Source: CAVVSD01 sp963757125 (lineage in GTDB: Bacteria > Actinomycetota > Thermoleophilia > Solirubrobacterales > Solirubrobacteraceae). From it: 64,000 bases of DNA. This document shows, piece after piece, positions 25,302 through 34,549 of the stretch (positions within the stretch are counted from its first letter, which is position 1; the number at the start of each line of letters is the position of its first letter). The stretch is taken from NCBI GenBank assembly GCA_963757125.1, contig CAVWQP010000003.1, forward strand, positions 221,511 to 285,510. The letters run 5' to 3'. The translations under genes were made by a program, and so were the position numbers. The notes under the pieces were generated by a model that was given only the letters and a program-made list of their open reading frames with translations, was not told where the DNA came from and did not search any database.

Positions 25302-26974
25302 GCGACAACGCCGATCTCGTCGTCGTCGGCGCACGCGTCCACGGCACCCCCGGTGCGCAGGCCGTGGCGATCCGCGGGACCCGGATCGCCGCCGTCGGCA
25401 CCGCGGCCGAGATCCGCGCCGTCGCGGATGCGCGCACCGAGGTGCTCGAGCTCCCGGGCGCGACGCTGCTGGCGGGGATGAACGACGCCCACATCCACCT
25501 CGGGCAGTGGGGCGCGAGCCGGCCCCCGCTCGCGCTGGACGTCTCGCCGCGCGAGGTCACGTCGATCGCGGACGTCGCCGGGCTCGTCCGCCGCGCCGCC
25601 GCGACGCAGCCGCCGGGGACCTGGATCCGCGGCTACGGGTGGGACCTCGGGTTCCTCGCCGAGTGCGTCGCCGATCCGCGCCGGCGGCTGAGCCGGGCGG
25701 ATCTCGATGCCGCGGCGCCCGACCACCCCGTCGTCCTGTCGGACTTCTCGCTGCACGCGATCTGGGTGAACTCCAAGGCGCTGGAGATCGCGGGGGTGAC
25801 CGCCGCGACGGCGACCCCGACCGGCGGGGACATCACACGCGACCCGCACGGCGAGCCCGAGGGCATCCTCTCCGAGTTCGCGGCGATGGGCCTCGTGCTG
25901 GCCCACGTCCCCGAGCTCACCCGCGAGGAGCGGCGCACCGCGATCGCCGCGGCGACGACCGAGTTGCACAGGCTCGGGACCACGTCGATCACCGACCCGG
26001 CGCTCGGCCCCGGCGGCGGAGGGATGCTCGGGACCGAGACGCTGCGCGCCTACGAGGACTTGGCCCGTGAGGGCGAGCTCGGCCTGCGGGTGTCCACCCT
26101 GCTGCTGTTCGGCGACGACGGCGTGGTGACGATCGACCACATGCGCGAGGGGCTGGCGACCTTCGAGGTCGACGCACCGGCCGGATCGCGCCTGCGCGTC
26201 GGCGGCATCAAGATCTTCGCGGACGGCATCCCGCCGCTGCACACGGCGTGGCTCGGCCGTCCCTACGCCGACGTGCCGTCACGCGGCAGCCTCGTGATCC
26301 CGGGCGACGACGACGCCGCGCGCGTTGCCGAGCTCGGAGAGCTTGTGCGCCTCGCCCATGAGGCCGGCCACCAGGTCGGCATCCATGCGACGGGCGACGC
26401 CGCGATCGACGCGACCGTCGACGCCTTCGCCGCCGCGGTGCAGCGCCACCCCCGCCAGGACACCCGCCACTACGTCATCCACGCCGATCTCACGTACGAG
26501 CAGTCGCTGCGCACGATGGGCCGCCACGCGTTCGGCGCGAGCTCGCAGCCGTCGATCAAGACGGCCGCGGCGCACCTGTCCGCCCTCCTGCTCGGCGAGG
26601 AGCGCGCGTCGTACCAGTGGCCGTACCGCTCGATGCTCGACGCGGGCGTCCCGCTCGTGTTCTCCAGCGACGCGCCGGTCGTGTGGCCGGACTGGCGCCA
26701 GGGCGTCGCGGCCGCCGTCCTGCGGACGTCGGCCGCCGACGGCAACGTCTACGGGCCGGAGGAGCGCATCACGGTCGAGGAGGCGATCGCGGCCTACACG
26801 ACCGGCGGCGCCTGGCAGGACTTCGCGGAGGCGGAGAAGGGGACGATCGAGGTGGGCAAGCTCGCGGATCTGTGCGTGCTGGGCGGCGACCCGTTCACCG
26901 GCGATCCCGCGGAGATCCCGGAGATGCCGATCCTCGCGACGGTGCTCGACGGCGAGCCCGTGTACGTCGCCTAG
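25298..26974 (+). CDS. Amidohydrolase family 3 (YtcJ-like) metal-dependent hydrolase
   Basis: 558 aa. Composite beta-sandwich plus TIM-barrel amidohydrolase: the metal motif NDAHIHLGQWG near residue 60, GVTAATATPTGGDI, GIKIFADGIPPLHTAWL, QVGIHATGDAAIDATVDAF, HADLTYEQ and VFSSDAPVVWPDWRQG with the last Asp ligand. The C-terminus closes the sandwich (GKLADLCVLGGDPF). The family cleaves amide or imide bonds in exocyclic amines and heterocycles; substrate unknown. ATG overlaps the previous gene. Confidence 0.9.
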   Translation: MSDNADLVVVGARVHGTPGAQAVAIRGTRIAAVGTAAEIRAVADARTEVLELPGATLLAGMNDAHIHLGQWGASRPPLALDVSPREVTSIADVAGLVRRAAATQPPGTWIRGYGWDLGFLAECVADPRRRLSRADLDAAAPDHPVVLSDFSLHAIWVNSKALEIAGVTAATATPTGGDITRDPHGEPEGILSEFAAMGLVLAHVPELTREERRTAIAAATTELHRLGTTSITDPALGPGGGGMLGTETLRAYEDLAREGELGLRVSTLLLFGDDGVVTIDHMREGLATFEVDAPAGSRLRVGGIKIFADGIPPLHTAWLGRPYADVPSRGSLVIPGDDDAARVAELGELVRLAHEAGHQVGIHATGDAAIDATVDAFAAAVQRHPRQDTRHYVIHADLTYEQSLRTMGRHAFGASSQPSIKTAAAHLSALLLGEERASYQWPYRSMLDAGVPLVFSSDAPVVWPDWRQGVAAAVLRTSAADGNVYGPEERITVEEAIAAYTTGGAWQDFAEAEKGTIEVGKLADLCVLGGDPFTGDPAEIPEMPILATVLDGEPVYVA

Positions 26975-27009
26975 GGCCGCCGCGCCATCGCGGACGGGCG
27001 CGGCGGCCC
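26974..27009. terminator. Bidirectional hairpin terminator
   Basis: Perfect 13-bp stem GGGCCGCCGCGCC (26974-26986) / GGCGCGGCGGCCC (26997-27009), 10-base loop, in the 47-bp gap between two convergent genes. Confidence 0.75.
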
Positions 27010-27021
27010 CAGCAGCAGTCC

Positions 27022-27276
27022 CTAGGCGGCGAGCGCTCGTGCTCGCCGGCGCTCCTGACGCGCGCGCAGGCGCAGGACCTCGACGGTGTCGGCGGAGCGC
27101 CGGAACGGGTCGGCGATCGCGCGGCCGTCCGTGACCGAGATCGCGGCCATGACGGCGCCGTCGAGCTGCGCGACGAGGACGTCGCCCGACAGCGGAAGCG
27201 AGCTGTCGATGATGGCGAGCGCGTTGAGCGCCTGGTCGTCCTCGGTGGTGGCGCGGCGGATGGTGAGCAGGGACAT
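27022..27276 (-). CDS. Small conserved actinobacterial protein (GNAT N-terminus-like)
   Basis: 84 aa. It opens TIRRATTEDDQALNALAIID, which looks like the first strand and helix of a GNAT acetyltransferase, continues VLVAQLDGAVMAAISVTDGR, then DPFRRSADTVEVLRLRARQ and an Arg/Ala tail. It is too short for a whole GNAT fold and lacks the acetyl-CoA loop, so no enzymatic role is claimed. ATG at 27276 with GGGAG-like sequence upstream. Leftward, separated from the rarD stop by 47 bases. Confidence 0.75.
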   Translation of the reverse strand: MSLLTIRRATTEDDQALNALAIIDSSLPLSGDVLVAQLDGAVMAAISVTDGRAIADPFRRSADTVEVLRLRARQERRRARALAA

Positions 27277-27323
27277 GATGGGAACGAATCTCCCGCCCCA
27301 CCGCCGGCCCGGCCTGCGTGCTG

Positions 27324-28256
27324 TCAGGCGTCGGGAGGTGCGGCTGGCCGCACCCGTGCGGGCACCGGCGCCACCGGGATCACGTTGCGCGGTCGCAACG
27401 TCCCCAGCGCGTCGACCGTCAGGACGATGAGCGCGATCCAGACGAGCACGAACCCGGCGACCCGCCCCGCCGGCATCGCCTCGCCGTAGATCGCGACGCC
27501 GATGACGAAGTGCATCGTCGGGGCGATGTACTGCATGAGGCCGATCGTGCTGAGCGGGATGCGGATCGCCGCCGCGCCGAACAGGATGAGCGGCACGGCC
27601 GTCACGACGCCCCCGGCCATGAGCAGCATCGAGTGGCCGAGGTCGTCCGCCGTGAACGTCGCGGTGCCCTTCAGACCCGCGACCACGATGTAGGCGAGCG
27701 CGGGGACCACGAGGATCGCGGTCTCCACGAACAGGCTCTGCGTGCCGTCGAGGCCCACCTGCTTCTTCACGAGGCCGTACGTCCCGAAGGAGCAGGCCAG
27801 GATGAGCGCGATCCACGGCGGCTTGCCGTACTCGACCGTGAGCACCACCACGGCGAGCAGGCCGATGAGCACCGCGACCCGCTGGCGCGGGCGCAGGTGC
27901 TCGTGCAGCACTACGAGCCCGAGCGCGACGCTCACGAGCGGGTTGATGTAGTAGCCCAGCGCGCTGTCGACGACGTGGTCGTTGTTGACCGCGTAGATGA
28001 ACACGCCCCAGTTGACGGTGATGAGCGCCGCCGCCGCCCCGAGCTGCAGGAACCGGCGCCGGCCGACCGTGCGCAGCCAGCGGAATCCGACCGTGAACAC
28101 GAGCACCACGACGAGGAACGCGAGCGACCAGAGGATCCGGTGGGCCAGGATCTCGGGCGCCCCCGCCGGCTCGACGAGCGGCCAGAAGAGGGGGAACAGG
28201 CCCCAGATGACGTAGCTGACCAGTCCGGCGATCACGCCGATTCGATGCTGGGACAT
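27324..28256 (-). CDS. rarD: RarD-type EamA family transporter
   Basis: 310 aa, ten hydrophobic helices in two EamA repeats. The RarD hallmarks are clear: GVIAGLVSYVIWGLFPLFW, LAHRILWSL, NWGVFIYAVNNDHVVDSALG, YYINPLVSVALGL and LMQYIAPTMHF. ATG at 28256; upstream in-frame starts add a charged stretch with no family match. Substrate of the family is not settled (named from chloramphenicol-sensitive mutants). Divergent from the metzincin gene with a 41-bp gap. Confidence 0.93.
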   Translation of the reverse strand: MSQHRIGVIAGLVSYVIWGLFPLFWPLVEPAGAPEILAHRILWSLAFLVVVLVFTVGFRWLRTVGRRRFLQLGAAAALITVNWGVFIYAVNNDHVVDSALGYYINPLVSVALGLVVLHEHLRPRQRVAVLIGLLAVVVLTVEYGKPPWIALILACSFGTYGLVKKQVGLDGTQSLFVETAILVVPALAYIVVAGLKGTATFTADDLGHSMLLMAGGVVTAVPLILFGAAAIRIPLSTIGLMQYIAPTMHFVIGVAIYGEAMPAGRVAGFVLVWIALIVLTVDALGTLRPRNVIPVAPVPARVRPAAPPDA

Positions 28257-28297
28257 GCATCTCAAACGTAGACGGTCCCTGCCGACTACCCAGAGGG

Positions 28298-29773
28298 ATG
28301 AGGCTTCGACTGCCCGTTTGGACCCCCCTCCTGCTCGTCGCACTGCTCGTCGCCGCGTGGCCCATCGCGGCCCTCGCGTCCGGCGGCGGCCCGAAGCCGG
28401 AGTGGGTGCACTCCGACGAGGGCGACCCCGTCCCCAACGGCGATCCCGTCAACGCCGCCGCCGACGACGTCGCGGCCGAGCTGGCCCAGGCCGGCGTGAC
28501 GAGCGTCGGCCTCGAGACCGCGCCGTGGCGCGGCACCGAGCGCGCGACCGACAACCCCGCCTCCACCTCCAGCGGCTCGAAGATCAAGCTCGTCTACGCG
28601 TACGCCGCCGACCAGCCCGACCGCTTCGCGCAGTACGCGAGCATCATCCAGACCGACGCCAAGGCGATCGCCGAGACGGTCGCCGCGACCTCCGGCGGCA
28701 CGAAGACGCTGCGCTTCGACACCGGCACCGACGGCGGCGCCGGCTACGTCGACATCGCCAGCGTCCGCCTTCCGCAGGTCGCCGCCGTCTACCAGGGCAT
28801 GACCGCCGCCAGCCGCTCGGCCGCCATCAAGGCCGCCGTCGGCGCCACCGTCCGCGTCAACGGCGTCGCGCACTACGCGGTCTACGCCGACGGCCTCTAC
28901 GGCGGCGACTGGGTCTCCGGCATCGCCGAGATGTACGTCGACGAGCGCAAGAGCGCCTCGAACAACAACAACCGCGACGGCCTCTGGGCGATGGTGTGGG
29001 GCGACGGCAGCGCGACGTTCTCCTCGAGCCACCGCACGACGCTGCTGCACGAGATCACGCACACGCTCGGCGGCGTCCAGCGCAACGCGCCGCACGGCAC
29101 CACGAACGGCCACTGCTCCGATCGCCTCGACGTCATGTGCTACGACGACGGCGGCATGAAGGCGGGCCAGACGCTGACGCAGAGCTGCGGCTCGGTCCAG
29201 TACGACTGCAACTCCGACGACTACTTCAACGCCGCCCCGGCCGCGGGCAGCTACCTGGCGACGAACTGGAACGTCTACGACTCGAGCTTCCTCTGCTCGC
29301 CGTCCGCGTGCGTCTCCGGCGGCCCCACGAACGTCGCGCCCGAGGCGCCGATCGACGAGTCCGGCTACACGAGCACGGAGCCGGCGACGACCGACACGGG
29401 CGCGGCCGCGACCGACTCGAGCGTCACCGGCACCGGCACGGCGCCGAAGAAGCTCAGCCGCGCCGACCGCGCCGTCGCCGCGTTCATCGCCGCCGGCCGC
29501 CGTGCGCTGGCCCGGGGCGTGCCGGCCAAGCTCAGCCTCCCCTTCTCCGCGCCCGGCACCGGCCGCCTGCGCGTCTCCCTGTCCGTCGGATCGCGCCGCG
29601 CCGCCTCGGCGAACAAGCGCCTGCGCGCCGGTCGCTCGCGGATCGTCCTGCGCGTCGACCGCCATGCCCGGCGCAGCTTCGCCAAGGGCACGAACGCCTC
29701 CTTCGCGGTGACGTTCTCGCCGGCGAGCGGCCGCGGCGCCTCCGCGCGGGCCGCGGTGTCCTCAAGGCGCTAG
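28298..29773 (+). CDS. Secreted metzincin-like metalloprotease
   Basis: 491 aa with a signal peptide (TPLLLVALLVAAWPIAALA). The zinc motif is LLHEITHTLGGVQ, with His251, Glu252, His255 and Gly258; the third ligand may be the His of NAPH or NGHC rather than the canonical HxxGxxH. A Met-turn candidate DVMCYDDGG follows. Cys pairs suggest disulfides. After about residue 370 there is a Thr-rich linker (TDTGAAATDSSVTGTG) and a basic C-terminal domain rich in Arg. A peptidase, but its target is unknown. Confidence 0.82.
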   Translation: MRLRLPVWTPLLLVALLVAAWPIAALASGGGPKPEWVHSDEGDPVPNGDPVNAAADDVAAELAQAGVTSVGLETAPWRGTERATDNPASTSSGSKIKLVYAYAADQPDRFAQYASIIQTDAKAIAETVAATSGGTKTLRFDTGTDGGAGYVDIASVRLPQVAAVYQGMTAASRSAAIKAAVGATVRVNGVAHYAVYADGLYGGDWVSGIAEMYVDERKSASNNNNRDGLWAMVWGDGSATFSSSHRTTLLHEITHTLGGVQRNAPHGTTNGHCSDRLDVMCYDDGGMKAGQTLTQSCGSVQYDCNSDDYFNAAPAAGSYLATNWNVYDSSFLCSPSACVSGGPTNVAPEAPIDESGYTSTEPATTDTGAAATDSSVTGTGTAPKKLSRADRAVAAFIAAGRRALARGVPAKLSLPFSAPGTGRLRVSLSVGSRRAASANKRLRAGRSRIVLRVDRHARRSFAKGTNASFAVTFSPASGRGASARAAVSSRR

Positions 29774-29799
29774 CGCCGCCTGTAGAGTCCCGCGCCCTC

Positions 29800-30585
29800 A
29801 TGGGCTACGGGACGCTGCGCTACAACGTGGCCGACACGGGTGTGGCGAGGATCGAGCTCGATCGGCCTGAGACCCGCAACGCACTCTCCGACGCGGTTCT
29901 CGACGACCTCCTCGGAGCGCTCGGCGACGCGCGCGACGACGACGCCGTGCGCTGCGTGGTCATCGCGTCGACGCACCCGACGACCTTCTCGGCCGGCGGC
30001 GACCTCACGGAGTTCGCCGCTCCCGCGCCGCTCGTCCTCAAGTACCAGGGGCTCGACCGCTTCCCGCGCCTGTTCCGGCTCCTCGGCGAGCTGGGCAAGC
30101 CCTCGATCTGCGCCGCCGGCGGGCACGTGCTCGCGGGCGCGCTCGGCCTCGCGCTGGCCTGCGACCTCGTCGTCGCGAGCGAGGAGGCGACGTTCGGCAC
30201 GCCGGAGATCCACGTCGGCCTCTTCCCGTTCATGGTCAGCGCGCTCGCCTACCGCAACCTGCCGCGCAAGAAGGTCAACGAGCTCATGCTGCTCGGCGAG
30301 CGCATCGACGCGGCGGAGGCGCTGCGCCTCGGGCTCGTGAACAAGGTCGTCCCCGCCGCGGAGCTCGACGCGGCCGTCGACGACTGGGCGGGGCGGCTGG
30401 CGTCGAAGTCGCCGGTCCTCCTGCGGCTGGGGAAGGACGCGATGTACCGCCAGATGGACCTCGGCTTCGCCGAGGCGCTGGACCTGCTGCAGCACTCGCT
30501 GTCGCTCGCGTTCGCGACCGAGGACATCCAGGAGGGCGTGCGCGCGTTCTTCGAGAAGCGCGAGGCGACGTGGACGGGCCGCTGA
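29800..30585 (+). CDS. Enoyl-CoA hydratase/isomerase family protein
   Basis: 261 aa crotonase fold. Visible: IELDRPETRNALSDAVLDDL, the oxyanion-hole segment TFSAGGDLTEF, AAGGHVLAGALGLALACDL and FGTPEIHVGLFPFMVSAL with the expected acidic residue. The C-terminus (EDIQEGVRAFFEKREATWTG) is typical of beta-oxidation hydratases. ATG at 29800. Overlaps the next gene by 16 bases. Confidence 0.92.
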   Translation: MGYGTLRYNVADTGVARIELDRPETRNALSDAVLDDLLGALGDARDDDAVRCVVIASTHPTTFSAGGDLTEFAAPAPLVLKYQGLDRFPRLFRLLGELGKPSICAAGGHVLAGALGLALACDLVVASEEATFGTPEIHVGLFPFMVSALAYRNLPRKKVNELMLLGERIDAAEALRLGLVNKVVPAAELDAAVDDWAGRLASKSPVLLRLGKDAMYRQMDLGFAEALDLLQHSLSLAFATEDIQEGVRAFFEKREATWTGR

Positions 30586-31319
30586 CCCCGGTCGCGCTCC
30601 TCTGCCGCACCTCCGACCGCGGGCCGGAGGGCGCCGAGGGGGCGGCCGAGCTCGGGAAGCTCCTCGGCGCCCGGGCCATCGGCTCGGCCGGCGAGTTCCG
30701 CGACGGCCGCTACGACGAGGATCTGCGCGACGCCCGCGGCTGCCTGCTGGAGGCCGGCGGCCAGGTCGACGACGCGCTCGTCGACGGGCGTCGCCCGTTC
30801 CTGCTCGCCGGGGACTGCTCGGTCGCGCTGACGACGCTGCCGACCGTGCTGCGCCACCGGCCGGACGCGCGCATCCTGTGGCTCGACGCGCACGGGGACT
30901 TCCACAGCCCGGACACCACGATGAGCGGCTACCTGGGCGGCATGTGCCTGGCGGGCGCCTGCGGCGTGTGGGACCCCGGGCTCGGCCACGACCCGATCGA
31001 CCCCGCGCGCGTCGTGCAATGGGGCGTGCGCGAGCTCGAGGGCGGCGAGCGGGTCCTCCTGACGACGCGCGGCGTGCACACGATCACCGACCTCGCGCCG
31101 CTCGACGGCATGGAGGTCTTCCTCCACGTCGACCTGGACGTGCTCGACCCGGCCGACATGCCCGCGCGGTTCCCCGTCGCCGGCGGCGCGAGCCCGGAGA
31201 AGCTGCGCGACCTGCTGACCGAGGTCGCGGGCAGATGCGCGGTCATCGGGGCGGAGATCACGTCGATCGCGCCCGCGCACGGGACGCTCGCCCGGCAGGT
31301 CCTCGACCCGCTCCTCTAG
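30570..31319 (+). CDS. Arginase/agmatinase family (ureohydrolase) protein
   Basis: 249 aa binuclear-metal hydrolase fold. Metal motifs: FLLAGDCSVALTTL (usual GGDHS, with His replaced by Cys as in some arginases), LWLDAHGDFHSP (DAHxDxH complete) and HVDLDVLDPADMP (DxDxxDP complete). Substrate (arginine, agmatine, formiminoglutamate or other) is not decidable here. GTG at 30570 overlaps the hydratase gene, so the two are co-translated. The stop meets the convergent oxidoreductase stop. Confidence 0.86.
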   Translation: MDGPLTPVALLCRTSDRGPEGAEGAAELGKLLGARAIGSAGEFRDGRYDEDLRDARGCLLEAGGQVDDALVDGRRPFLLAGDCSVALTTLPTVLRHRPDARILWLDAHGDFHSPDTTMSGYLGGMCLAGACGVWDPGLGHDPIDPARVVQWGVRELEGGERVLLTTRGVHTITDLAPLDGMEVFLHVDLDVLDPADMPARFPVAGGASPEKLRDLLTEVAGRCAVIGAEITSIAPAHGTLARQVLDPLL

Positions 31320-32849
31320 ACGCGGCGCAGCTTCGCGTCCTGCAGCGCGGCCCGTGCGGCGGCGTCGCCGGGCACGCCGTGCACGGCCCCGCCGGGGAAC
31401 GTCGACGCGCTGCCCAGGTACAGGCCACGGAGTGGGGTGCGGTAGGGGGAGAGGGAGGGGACGGGCCGGAACACGAGCTGGTCGAGCTCGTAGCTGCCGC
31501 CGCCGACGTCGCCGTGCTCGAGGTTGTCGTTGCGGGCCTGCAGGTCGCCCGGGTCCATGGTGTGGCGGGCGAGGATCAGGTCGCGGAAGCCGGGGGCGAA
31601 GCGCTCGACCTGCGCCTCGATGCGCGACGTGAAGGGCTCGAGCTCCCGCGCCCAGTCCACGCCGCGCGGGACGTGGGTGTAGGCCCACGCCGTCCCCTTG
31701 CCGGCGGGCGCACGGGTCGGGTCGGCGACGGACTGCTGCCCGAAGAGCAGGAACGGCTGCTCGGGCAGGCGCCCGGCGTCGGACGCCGCGAGGGCCTCGG
31801 TGATCTCGCCCGCCGTGCCGCCGATGTGGACGGTGCCGGCGGTCCGGGGGAGGGTCGCCGCCCAGGGGACGGGGCCGTCGAGCGCCCAGTCGACCTTCAC
31901 GGTCGACGGCCCGTAGCGGAACGCCAGGAGCCGGCGGACGTAGGCGTCGGGCAGCACGTCCTGCGCGAGCGCGAGCAGCCCGCGCGGCGTGGTGTCGCAG
32001 ACGACGATCCGCGCCTGCACGACGTCGCCCTCGTCCGTGCGCACGCCGCTGACGCGGTTGCGCTCCGTGAGGACCTGCGCGACGCGCGTGCCCGTCCTCG
32101 CCTCGCCGCCCTCCGCGCGCAGCACGCCCACGAGCGCGTCCGCGAGCCGTCCCGCGCCGCCCTCCGGGCTCGGCCAGCCGACCGCGTGGCCGAGGATCTT
32201 GAGGTAGACGCCGGAGATCGCGCTGCCGGCGTTCGCCGGGCGGGACGTCGCCGTGCATCGCCGAGCCGTAGAGCCAGCCGCGCGCACCCGGGTCCGTGAA
32301 CAGCCGCTCGCCGAGCGCGTGCGCGGAGCTGAGCAGGATCTGGACGAAGTCCAGCGTGCCGCCGAGCTTGAGCGCGGCGAGCAGCCGCGCCGGACCGGTC
32401 AACGGCGGGAAGCCGGACAGCATCGTCGCGCGCAGCGCCTCGTAGTGCTCCACGTACGGGCCGGCCAGCTCGCGCCACGCGGCACCGTCGCCGGGGTGGA
32501 CGGCGTCGAGGGTCGCGGCGGTCGCGTCGACGTCGCGCATGAGCGCGATCGCGCGGCCGCCGTCCAGCGGATGGGCCATCGGGATCTCGGGCTGCACCCA
32601 GCGCAGCCCGTGGCGCTCGAGCGGCAGCTTCGCGAACACCGGCGACGCCGCGCCCGCGGGGTAGACGGAGGAGAAGACGTCGTGGTGGAAGCCGGGGAGC
32701 GTGAGCTCCTCCGTCGCGACCGCGCCGCCGAGGCGGCCCTGGGCCTCGAGCACGAGCACGGACCGGCCGCCCCGGGCGAGCGCGATGGCGGCGCTCAGCC
32801 CGTTGGGGCCACCGCCGACGACGACGGCGTCGACCTTCGCGCTGGTCAT
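31316..32849 (-). pseudogene. Phytoene-dehydrogenase-like FAD oxidoreductase, frameshifted
   Basis: About 510 aa if repaired. N-terminus: VDAVVVGGGPNGLSAAIALA (FAD dinucleotide fold), then LGGAVATEELTLPGFHHD. The frame breaks near 32238 in CCCGCCCGG: GWLYGSAMHGDVPP must join ANAGSAISGVYLKILGHAVG, which needs one C removed. The rest is clean to the C-terminal FAD segment LRGLYLGSASTFPGGAVHG. It belongs to the CrtI-like FAD amine-oxidase superfamily; substrate unknown. Its ATG overlaps the stop of the upstream gene. Confidence 0.82.
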
Positions 32850-33958
32850 GCCGCCTCGCCGGACTGCGTCGCGATCTGATGGAGCATCGACGTCGCCGCG
32901 TCGCCCTCGCCCCAGAAGCGGGCCTGCATGTCGCGGCCGACGCGCCGGTAGGCCTGGTCGAGGGGGAAAGGCATCTCGTCCCATGTACCCGCGGCGCGCA
33001 GCCACGGCGCGCCCTCGTGCTCGTAGAGGACGAGCCGGTTGCGCGCCGCGCCCATGAAGTGGCCCTCGTGCGTCGTGAGGTCGAAGCCCGCCAGCGGCGT
33101 CGCCCCGTCCGGCACGACGACCGGCTCGTCGCGGCCGATGCGGACCATCGCCTCGTTCAGCGTGTCGACCCACTCGCGCAGCCCGGCGGGGTCGTCGGCG
33201 GTCTCGAGGCGCGTGATGGTCACGTAGCCGCGGGTGTAGGCGGGGAAGCGGGGCGCGAACGGGGTCATGATCTCGATCTCGAAGGTCTGCCCGGCGAGGC
33301 CGCCCCGCCGCAGCGGGGTGAAGCGGCCGAGCTCGGTCGCGAATCCGGGCCACACCTCGGGGCGCGTGAGCAGGGCGACGACGCCCGCGGCCGACGCGGC
33401 GCGGACCGGCGCGTACGTGTGCCACACCTGGTCGGACGGCGCGAGGACGGGCGGCGTGAGCGGCCCGACGCGGGCAGCCCGCAACCGGACGGTGGGATCG
33501 TGCGCCTCGCGGTCGGCCCGGGTGCGGAAGGCGATCCCCCAGCCCCGGCGCGCGGGGTCGGCCTCGGCGTCCGCGAACCAGTCGCCGAGCAGCCGCTCGG
33601 CGCCGGCGAGCAGGCCCGCGCGGTCCAGCGTGCCCCGCGGCGCGCCCTCGGCGTCCCTCAGGCGCAGGCGCCCGAAGGCGCGGTGGAAGGGGAGGGCGTC
33701 CAGCGCGCCGAGCCGGCGGCGCCCGTGCCCGTCCCAGTACGTCGTGAGGATCGTGAGCGCCAGGCGCAGGTCGCTCGGGTCGCGCAGGTGCTCCGGGCGC
33801 TGATGGTGCGTCGCGTTGAGGAAGTCCGTGACCCAGCCCGCGGCGTCGGGACGTGCGATGGACGAGCCGAGCATCCGCAGGAAGGGCGCCTGGTCGCGGG
33901 CGTGGCGTGCGGCCACGGCTGCGAGGGCCGTTGCGGCGACGACGGGGACGGTGCGCAT
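32846..33958 (-). CDS. Uncharacterised protein paired with FAD oxidoreductase
   Basis: 370 aa, not recognised. It starts with a short hydrophobic segment (VPVVAATALAAVAARHA) that may be a signal or anchor. The C-terminal third contains FEIEIMTPFAPRFPAYTRGY, VTITRLETADDPAGLREWVD, and GHFMGAARNRLVLYEHEG, with many aromatic residues. ATGA overlap with the downstream oxidoreductase suggests they act together. Other lineages of this class have similar pairs, but I cannot give a function. Confidence 0.7.
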   Translation of the reverse strand: MRTVPVVAATALAAVAARHARDQAPFLRMLGSSIARPDAAGWVTDFLNATHHQRPEHLRDPSDLRLALTILTTYWDGHGRRRLGALDALPFHRAFGRLRLRDAEGAPRGTLDRAGLLAGAERLLGDWFADAEADPARRGWGIAFRTRADREAHDPTVRLRAARVGPLTPPVLAPSDQVWHTYAPVRAASAAGVVALLTRPEVWPGFATELGRFTPLRRGGLAGQTFEIEIMTPFAPRFPAYTRGYVTITRLETADDPAGLREWVDTLNEAMVRIGRDEPVVVPDGATPLAGFDLTTHEGHFMGAARNRLVLYEHEGAPWLRAAGTWDEMPFPLDQAYRRVGRDMQARFWGEGDAATSMLHQIATQSGEAA

Positions 33959-33970
33959 GGGGTCACCTCA

Positions 33971-34474
33971 TCACACGCGGTCGCGCACGAAGAACAGCTG
34001 CTGCGCGCCCCAGGCGATGCGCTCGCCCTCGTTGCGGAACCCGAGCTTGCCCAGCACGTGCAGGGACGCGGTGTTCTCGGCCTTCGCCACGGCGACGACG
34101 CGCTGGACGCCGAGCGAGTCGAACGCGGCCTGCAGGATCGCCGCCGCCGCCTCGGTCGCGAAGCCCCTGCCCCACCACGGCGTCCCGAACGCGTAGCCGA
34201 GCTCGATGTCGGGGCCGGTCCCGTTCATCGGGTACAGCCCGGCCTCGCCGATCACCTCGCCGGTCTCCTCGAGCACGACCGCCCAGAACGAGTAGCCCGC
34301 CGCACGCTGGTGGTCGACGTAGCCGGCGATCCCCTGGCGGGTGCGCTCGAGGCTGTGCGGCCCGCCGATGAAGTGCATGGCGGCGGCGTCCGCGTACAGC
34401 GCGGCGTGGATGGCGGGGACGTCGTCGAGCGTGAACGCCCGGATGGTCAGTCGCTCCGTACGGATCGGCAGCAC
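33971..34474 (-). CDS. GNAT acetyltransferase, RimJ/RimL type
   Basis: 167 aa. N-terminus LPIRTERLTIRAFTLDDVPA is typical of the RimJ/RimL branch; the acetyl-CoA loop is GTPWWGRGFATEAAAAILQ, followed by VAVAKAENTASLHVLGKLGF. Start is uncertain: I use GTG 34474 (family-like); an upstream TTG at 34534 would place the start in the TetR operator-like palindrome. Substrate (ribosomal protein or small molecule) unknown. Divergent from the TetR gene. Confidence 0.85.
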   Translation of the reverse strand: MLPIRTERLTIRAFTLDDVPAIHAALYADAAAMHFIGGPHSLERTRQGIAGYVDHQRAAGYSFWAVVLEETGEVIGEAGLYPMNGTGPDIELGYAFGTPWWGRGFATEAAAAILQAAFDSLGVQRVVAVAKAENTASLHVLGKLGFRNEGERIAWGAQQLFFVRDRV

Positions 34475-34519
34475 ATGCGCATGTTCGCGAACTCGCGCGA
34501 AGTACCATCCGGCTGTGGG

Positions 34520-34533
34520 TGACTGGCGAGTCA
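34520..34533. promoter_or_regulatory. TetR operator-like palindrome
   Basis: TGACT-ggcg-AGTCA, perfect 5-bp arms with a 4-base centre, ending 16 bases before the TetR start and between it and the divergent GNAT gene. Position fits autorepression by the adjacent TetR protein; inference only. Confidence 0.5.
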
Positions 34534-34549
34534 ATCAACCGGTGGCGTG

